Shown here: piece after piece, positions 59,068-64,000 of the stretch | Layout: every line of letters begins with the position of its first letter | Numbering within the stretch: the first letter of the stretch is position 1 | Assembly: GCF_001485415.1 (NCBI RefSeq) | Contig: NZ_BCMQ01000015.1 | Location: 1-64,000, forward strand | DNA from: Myroides odoratimimus | Lineage (GTDB): Bacteria > Bacteroidota > Bacteroidia > Flavobacteriales > Flavobacteriaceae | DNA length: 64,000 bases | Reading direction: 5' to 3' | Program-made: the position numbers and the translations under genes | Notes under the pieces: generated by a model | What the model saw: the letters and a program-made list of their open reading frames with translations, nothing else | Database searches by the model: none | Told to the model about the DNA's origin: nothing

Positions 59068-60513
59068 ATGAATATGAGCAAAACCTTTTTGTATAGTGAG
59101 ATTGCAGAGAATATAGCTTCTCAGATTAGAAGTGGAAATATTAGAGAAGGAGAGAAGTTACCTTCCTTGCGCGGGTTATGCGCAGAATATGAGATTAGTA
59201 TGAATACAGCAAGACGTGTTTTCTTAGAGTTAGAATCCCTGTCTTTGATTTATTCGAAACCTCAGAGTGGTTATTTTGTGAGTAAATTAAGTTATAAGAA
59301 CTTGCCTCTTCCTGAGGAGAGTAATCCCATTTTATTAGCTAATCACTGTGAACCTAATGATATTCTTCAAAAAGTATATGCAAATATAGGAAGAGAAGAC
59401 CTCTTATTACTATCTTATACCGTGGCGTATGGAGATATGTTGCCTATTGCTAAATTAAAGAAAGAAATAGTACAAGCCACGAGAGATTTGCCTACTGGTG
59501 GGGTACAATACGAACGATTAGAAGGCAACGCCAATCTGAGGAGAATGATTGCTTTGCGATCTTCAGGTTGGGGAGCTAATCTTCAGGAGGAAGACTTGAT
59601 CACCACAAATGGAGGGATGAATGCAGTAGCTCTTTGTCTAACAGCATTGAGTAAACCTGGAGATACTGTTGCGATAGAGAGTCCTTGTTATCCTGGTATT
59701 CTACAATTAGCTCTAGGGTTGGGGCTAAAGGTGTTTGAATTACCGACTAATCCTAATACAGGGATAAAAGTAGAAGCGCTAAGAGAGGTGGTCTCAGAAA
59801 TAGATATTTGTATTTTAATCTCAAACTACAATACTCCTGTAGGGAGCTGTATGCCTGATGAGAACAAGAAAGAGGTGGTAGAGCTATTGGCACAGCACGA
59901 TATTCCTTTGATAGAAGATGATGTCTATGGTGATCTATGTTTTGAAGGTCATCGACCTACTTGCTGTAAGACATTTGACAAGACAGGCAATGTGCTTTGG
60001 TGTAGTTCTATCTCTAAAACACTTGCACCCGGGTTTAGAGTAGGATGGGTAGCACCTGGCAAGTATAAAGATAAAGTGCAAAATATCAAACTGATACAGT
60101 CTATCTCTTCCTCTTCCTTAGAACAAGAGGCTGTAGCTAATTTCTTAAGGTCAGGGAAATACGATAAACACTTGCGAAAACTAAGAAGAAAACTATATCA
60201 GAATTATCAGAACTATGCTAGAGTTATTCAGCAGAGTTTTCCTAAGAATATTAAGATTAGCCAACCACAGGGAGGGTTGTCTTTGTGGATAGAGTTTAGT
60301 GAAGAGATTGATACTATAGAGTTGTATGACTTAGCGATGAAGAAAGGAATAAGTATAGCTCCTGGACGGATGTTCACTTTGCAAAATCAGTATAACAACT
60401 CCATGCGATTGTGCTTTGGCTTGCCTTGGGATGTACAATTAGAGGGCAAGATTAAACAGATAGGTTTATTAGCTAGACAATTGCAAAACTTAAAGACTGT
60501 TAATACAGAATAG
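59068..60513 (+). CDS. MocR/PdxR-like regulator (second copy)
   Basis: A 481-residue paralogue of 28770-30191. GntR winged helix (GEKLPSLRGLCAEYEISMNT), aminotransferase-like domain with SNYNTPVGS, EDDVYGDLCF and the PLP Lys in SSISKTLAPGFRVGW near 316. Probably regulates the divergent EamA gene; the LysE exporter downstream may be a further target. The first codons MNMSK offer two starts; the second (59074) is also possible. Confidence 0.92.
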   Translation: MNMSKTFLYSEIAENIASQIRSGNIREGEKLPSLRGLCAEYEISMNTARRVFLELESLSLIYSKPQSGYFVSKLSYKNLPLPEESNPILLANHCEPNDILQKVYANIGREDLLLLSYTVAYGDMLPIAKLKKEIVQATRDLPTGGVQYERLEGNANLRRMIALRSSGWGANLQEEDLITTNGGMNAVALCLTALSKPGDTVAIESPCYPGILQLALGLGLKVFELPTNPNTGIKVEALREVVSEIDICILISNYNTPVGSCMPDENKKEVVELLAQHDIPLIEDDVYGDLCFEGHRPTCCKTFDKTGNVLWCSSISKTLAPGFRVGWVAPGKYKDKVQNIKLIQSISSSSLEQEAVANFLRSGKYDKHLRKLRRKLYQNYQNYARVIQQSFPKNIKISQPQGGLSLWIEFSEEIDTIELYDLAMKKGISIAPGRMFTLQNQYNNSMRLCFGLPWDVQLEGKIKQIGLLARQLQNLKTVNTE

Positions 60514-60637
60514 GAATAGCTGAAAGAAAAGGGGGAGTTGTAAATACACGTTGAAATAAAAGAGAAAAAAGTAATTTGAAAAACTTATCTATCAAGAAAA
60601 AAAATTACATTTGACTTGACTAAACCAACTATTATTT

Positions 60638-61273
60638 ATGATTCCACTACACGATTTAATGCTGTTTGCGATAGCGGCAGTAGTCTTGGCTATTACTCCT
60701 GGGCCAAATATGTTATACCTTATTACGAGAACATTATCACAAGGCAAAAGAGCGGGGTTTATCTCTCTAATGGGAGTGATCTGCGGTTTTCTGTTTCATA
60801 TTATATTAGTGTCTTTTGGATTGACGGCTATATTATTTACCATACCTTATGCCTATGCTATACTGAAGTGGACAGGTGCGCTGTACTTAGTGTTTTTGGC
60901 GTTTCAAGCGTTAAAACCTAATGCAAAGAATATATTTGATGTAGAACAAAGCGTTAAAGTAGATTCTCCGAGTAAATTGTTCTCAATAGGTTTTTTAACG
61001 AATGTATTGAATCCTAAGGTAGCGGTATTTTATCTTTCTTTGTTTCCCCAGTTTATTAAGCCAGCTTATGGATCTGTATTGGTACAGAGTTTAACACTAG
61101 GAACTACTCAACTACTCGTTAGCTTTATCAATAACTTCTTAATCGTTTTATTTGCTGCTAAGATGGCTTCTTTCTTTCAGAGACAACCTCTATGGGTGAA
61201 AGTACAGAAGTGGTTTATGGGGAGCGTATTGTTATTTTTAGCTTTTAAAATGGCTATTTCAAAGGGAAAATAG
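60638..61273 (+). CDS. LysE/RhtB-family amino-acid exporter
   Basis: A 211-residue inner-membrane protein with about six spans. The family hallmark AITPGPNMLYLI near 20 is present, with NPKVAVFYLSLFPQF near 130. Exports amino acids or homoserine lactone-like compounds; substrate unknown. Located 124 bases after the MocR gene, same strand. Confidence 0.92.
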   Translation: MIPLHDLMLFAIAAVVLAITPGPNMLYLITRTLSQGKRAGFISLMGVICGFLFHIILVSFGLTAILFTIPYAYAILKWTGALYLVFLAFQALKPNAKNIFDVEQSVKVDSPSKLFSIGFLTNVLNPKVAVFYLSLFPQFIKPAYGSVLVQSLTLGTTQLLVSFINNFLIVLFAAKMASFFQRQPLWVKVQKWFMGSVLLFLAFKMAISKGK

Positions 61274-61331
61274 TGTTTCTGTTTTTAGGATTTAGTACTT
61301 TTAGCTCTAAACTAATCTAAAAACTAAAATT

Positions 61332-61820
61332 ATGAGCATCAATAGAACGCGTACTTTCTCTTGGGAAGACCCTAATAAAACTTTAGAAGAGGCAAAGAAG
61401 TTAAATGGATATGAATTTCTAATGCAGGTATTAGAAGGGAATTTACCGATGGCTCCTATACAAGAAACAATATCTTCTAGAGTAGTTTCTGTAGAAAAAG
61501 GACAGGTCATATTCGAACTAAAAGGAGAAGAGTTCCATTATAACCCAATAGGAAGTGTACATGGAGGTATCATTAGTACGGTATTAGATTCGGCAATAGG
61601 ATGTTCTTTATTGAGTACCCTAGAGATCGGAGAAAGCTTTACCTCATTAGATTTAAAAGTGAATTTCTTGAGAAGAATAACTGCAGATACTCCTCCTTTA
61701 ACTACGAAAACGAAGATTATCCATAAGGGGCGTACTACAGCTTACTTAGAATGTGAATTACTAGATGCAGAAGGCAAATTATATGCACATGCTGTGTCCA
61801 ACTGTATGATCTTTAGATAA
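61332..61820 (+). CDS. PaaI-type hotdog thioesterase
   Basis: A 162-residue hotdog-fold protein with the PaaI-type signature PIGSVHGGIISTVLDSAIG near 75 (His-Gly-Gly and the catalytic Asp). Hydrolyses an acyl-CoA or aryl-CoA; substrate unknown. Terminator 7 bases after the stop codon. Confidence 0.9.
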   Translation: MSINRTRTFSWEDPNKTLEEAKKLNGYEFLMQVLEGNLPMAPIQETISSRVVSVEKGQVIFELKGEEFHYNPIGSVHGGIISTVLDSAIGCSLLSTLEIGESFTSLDLKVNFLRRITADTPPLTTKTKIIHKGRTTAYLECELLDAEGKLYAHAVSNCMIFR

Positions 61821-61826
61821 TATATT

Positions 61827-61855
61827 AGTCCACTAAATAAGTGGGCTTTTTTTGT
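61827..61855 (+). terminator. terminator of the thioesterase gene
   Basis: Stem AGTCCACT / AGTGGGCT (61827-61834, 61840-61847) with one G-U pair, then seven T. Confidence 0.8.
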
Positions 61856-61958
61856 GCTAATATTTCGCAGTGTAAAATCAAGATTAGTTTTGAAAATATA
61901 GTTGTTGTTTAATGTAAAGAACCTGTATTGATTATGAAATAAAAGGAGAGGTGATACG

Positions 61959-62122
61959 TTTTAACCCATATTAGCATTAGCCAAATACTACAAAGCAATT
62001 CTACTTCATAGTTCTTTCATTAGCTCTAAAACCATACTATAGTATGCTTTAATCACTAATTCAGACCTATTTTGTATAATTACTTTTCGTTTATATGTCT
62101 ATTGCATAATCTGGGTTTAAAA
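61959..62122 (-). repeat. MITE-like element, copy C
   Basis: About 164 bp bounded by TTTTAACCC and GGGTTTAAAA, inverted relative to copies A and B. Closely similar to B over ~135 bp. Contains the CATACTATAGTATG palindrome. It ends 16 bases before the next start codon, so it provides most of that gene's leader. Confidence 0.8.
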
Positions 62123-62138
62123 TAGTAAAATAAGCACA

Positions 62139-62768
62139 ATGAAAAAGAGGTACTTTATTTTAATCATGATAGGTGTTATAATCACCTTTGTAGTAGTCTT
62201 CTCAGAAACTATTGTATTAAGATTAGTGGGAATACAAGAGTTAGAAGTATTTTCTCAAAAGGATTATGATGAGTCTTTAATCAGGTTAAAGGAGCAATAC
62301 CCTGGAGACTCACAGTTTCTCATTAGTACACAAGAACAGTTTATAAGTTATTCCTCTTTCGTAGAAAAAGAAAAACAATATATGCTGACCAAACCTATAC
62401 AGTTATTGTATTTTAAAGGAGATAGCCTAGTTTCTATACATTCTAGTTGTAATGTTCCTATAAATTATTGGACATGGAAGTTAGATTGGAATATAGGCAA
62501 TCGATTTGAACAGTTTCCTCCATTATCTAGCACATCTGTATTGGACATTAAATTACAACAAATACAAGAGTTATATGGTTTTAGAATGGAGGGTACGTCT
62601 GAGAATACTTTGATTGTTTTTTGGAGCAGAATGATGGAGAAACAAGTATTTGGAGCTTTAGAAACAGTAATTTATAATAAAAGATTATCGAATAACGAGG
62701 AGAAGTTAAACACAATCTTTATCAATGTAGATCATGCTTTTTTAGGTAAAATAGTTTTAGATGAGTAA
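62139..62768 (+). CDS. membrane-anchored protein of unknown function
   Basis: A 209-residue protein. One N-terminal hydrophobic anchor (YFILIMIGVIITFVVVF), the remainder outside the cytosol and rich in aromatic and charged residues, with one Cys (SSCNVP). No domain recognised. It stands alone; its upstream region is the MITE copy C. A terminator follows at 62791. Confidence 0.7.
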   Translation: MKKRYFILIMIGVIITFVVVFSETIVLRLVGIQELEVFSQKDYDESLIRLKEQYPGDSQFLISTQEQFISYSSFVEKEKQYMLTKPIQLLYFKGDSLVSIHSSCNVPINYWTWKLDWNIGNRFEQFPPLSSTSVLDIKLQQIQELYGFRMEGTSENTLIVFWSRMMEKQVFGALETVIYNKRLSNNEEKLNTIFINVDHAFLGKIVLDE

Positions 62769-62790
62769 TAATCTGACAGAATAAGAAGAA

Positions 62791-62820
62791 AAAGGACACT
62801 TTTACAGGTGTCCTTTTTGC
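62791..62820 (+). terminator. terminator
   Basis: Stem AAAGGACAC / GTGTCCTTT (62791-62799, 62808-62816) plus T-run. Confidence 0.85.
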
Positions 62821-63200
62821 TTTTTCGTGGTATTTATAGGGCTAAAAATAGTATTAATTAAAACTTTTTTGAATTTTTTTTACTAAAAAAAGAGAAGACT
62901 TTAATTATTTGATTTTTGAATAAAAAAGAGTCTTTTTTTGTTGTTTTTAGGTAAAAATACATTGAAATACATCTTTTTTAAGCAAAAAAACACTTTTGGA
63001 GATGAAGCTAGTCGTAGCAAGACTTGACCTTGTTTATAGAAACTGTTTTTGACAGATTAAATACGGTTATTTGTTAAATATTTTTAGAGGTGATGTTGAA
63101 GGTAGTGGTTTTTTTATATTTTATACTGAATTTGTTTGTTTTTTACACTGTAAAACTGCCTATTTTTTGATTAAAATATTAAGTAAGTTGGTTTTTATTG
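62821..63200. other. A+T-rich intergenic stretch before the ilv leader
   Basis: Many A and T runs but no gene or strong structure seen. Confidence 0.4.
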
Positions 63201-63231
63201 TTTGGTTGTGTTAAATCAATTTATATCTTTG
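63201..63231 (+). promoter_or_regulatory. promoter of the ilv leader
   Basis: TTTG (63201-63204), 19 bases, TATCTTTG (63224-63231): near-ideal Bacteroidota promoter. Transcription would start near 63238, 18 bases before the leader peptide. Confidence 0.7.
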
Positions 63232-63255
63232 ACCTATAGATCAGAAACAAAAAAG

Positions 63256-63336
63256 ATGAAAAATTTAGTAAACATTCTAGTGGTTCTAATTATTGTGATT
63301 GTGGTAAACACATTTGCACGGGAGTCGCTATGCTGA
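63256..63336 (+). CDS. ilv leader peptide (attenuator)
   Basis: A 26-codon open frame, too short for routine gene calling: MKNLVN, then ILVVLIIVIVV (residues 7-17), NTFARESLC and stop. In total 14 of 26 residues are Ile, Leu or Val, eleven of them consecutive. It ends 31 bases before a terminator and 135 bases before ilvD. This is the classical layout for ribosome-mediated attenuation of branched-chain amino acid synthesis genes: shortage of charged tRNA stalls the ribosome on residues 7-17 and allows an antiterminator. Confidence 0.85.
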   Translation: MKNLVNILVVLIIVIVVNTFARESLC

Positions 63337-63366
63337 TTTTTTCTATCTAGAGATAAAGAATATTTG

Positions 63367-63396
63367 AAGCCTCCCATATTGGGAGGCTTTTTTTAT
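63367..63396 (+). terminator. attenuator terminator of the ilv operon
   Basis: Stem AAGCCTCCC (63367-63375) / GGGAGGCTT (63381-63389), loop ATATT, then seven T. CTCCC can instead pair with GGGAG at 63320-63324 inside the leader peptide codons, a candidate antiterminator freed when the ribosome stalls upstream. Confidence 0.85.
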
Positions 63397-63470
63397 TTAA
63401 AGCATTTTGCAATTAAACTTCTCTAGTCGTTTCGTTATCAAGGATATATAATCAACAAAAAAACACAGTT

Positions 63471-64000
63471 ATGAATGTATTGAACAAGTACAGTAGAGTA
63501 ATCACACAAGACCAAACACAGCCAGCGGCACAGGCTATGCTCTATGGAATCGGACTAAGTGAAGAAGACTTAGATAAGGCACAGGTAGGTGTTGTAAGCA
63601 TGGGCTATGAAGGCAATACCTGTAATATGCACTTAAACGATCTGGCGAAGTATGTAAAACAAGGCGTCAAACAAAGTGGACTAGTAGGGTTAATCTTCAA
63701 CACAATCGGTGTGAGTGATGGTATTTCGAATGGGACAGAAGGTATGAAGTATTCTCTTGTATCTCGAGATATTATAGCAGATTCTATTGAGACAGTGGTT
63801 AATGCACAATGGTATGACTCTGTCATTGCTATCCCAGGTTGTGATAAGAATATGCCAGGTGCAATTATCGCGATGGGGCGACTAAATAGACCAGCTATTA
63901 TGGTATATGGCGGTACTATACACTCGGGGAAATACAAGGACGAATCACTAAATATCGTCTCTGCTTTTGAGGCATTGGGCAAGAAGTTTAGCAACTCTAT
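63471..64000 (+). CDS. ilvD: dihydroxy-acid dehydratase, partial (5' part)
   Basis: The frame starts at ATG 63471 and runs off the end of the window (176 codons seen). The sequence follows Ilv[41 protein letters not shown] with the first cluster Cys, [20 protein letters not shown] and [12 protein letters not shown] with the second. The enzyme makes the 2-keto acids for Val and Ile using an iron-sulfur cluster. Presumably first gene of an ilv operon controlled by the upstream attenuator. Confidence 0.97.
   Translation, partial: MNVLNKYSRVITQDQTQPAAQAMLYGIGLSEEDLDKAQVGVVSMGYEGNTCNMHLNDLAKYVKQGVKQSGLVGLIFNTIGVSDGISNGTEGMKYSLVSRDIIADSIETVVNAQWYDSVIAIPGCDKNMPGAIIAMGRLNRPAIMVYGGTIHSGKYKDESLNIVSAFEALGKKFSNS

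Overview
The window is A+T-rich DNA from a member of the Bacteroidota, most likely the family Flavobacteriaceae; a Myroides-like genome would fit but is not proven. Supporting signs are promoter-like TAnnTTTG / TTG elements in place of -35/-10 boxes, few Shine-Dalgarno sequences, SusC/D-era families (DUF4374/XusB-like lipoprotein, PepSY proteins, 7TMR-DISM/LuxR regulator, TPR-type sensor kinases), and many lipoproteins with a Cys followed by Ser/Asp.

Layout. 1-2583: a complete IS21-family element (istA/istB) that begins at base 1 and truncates a TonB-domain/beta-propeller gene, which also carries a frameshift (2569-3907). 4.3-8.8 kb: an ornithine cyclodeaminase-like enzyme, then a response regulator and a TPR sensor kinase flanking a small lipoprotein gene. 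8.8-16 kb: a GNAT gene, two identical tRNA-Arg(TCT) genes, a thioredoxin-fold lipoprotein, an ABC-F ATPase, a META-domain lipoprotein, a frameshifted GNAT gene, and two intergenic stretches that fold like structured RNAs. 16-21 kb: an OmpR-type two-component pair, two PepSY-like periplasmic proteins, and a frameshifted membrane LuxR regulator. 21.2-23.1 kb: a candidate small RNA, a cytidylyltransferase and an ecotin-type protease inhibitor.

23.2-40.8 kb is dominated by iron/siderophore genes: a periplasmic binding lipoprotein with a PepSY membrane protein, two AraC regulators preceded by Fur-box-like sequences, a XusA-like TonB receptor with a XusB-like DUF4374 lipoprotein, and a pair of YbtP/YbtQ-like ABC subunits. 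Among them sit an EamA/MocR divergent pair, lpxD and an ANT(6)-type aminoglycoside adenylyltransferase.

43.1-58.0 kb is a complete type I-B CRISPR-Cas locus: cas6-cas8b-cas7-cas5-cas3-cas4-cas1-cas2, a terminator, a leader with a well-formed promoter, and an array of 82 canonical plus 4 degenerate repeats. The array holds a four-fold amplified two-spacer unit and two spacers that differ only at positions 8-9.

58.1-64 kb has a second EamA/MocR pair paralogous to the first, a LysE exporter, a hotdog thioesterase, an unknown membrane-anchored protein, and the start of ilvD. ilvD is preceded by an undetected 26-codon leader peptide with eleven consecutive Ile/Leu/Val residues and a terminator: a clear attenuator. 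Three copies of a ~150-165 bp MITE-like element (27.5, 31.4 and 62.0 kb) lie between genes.
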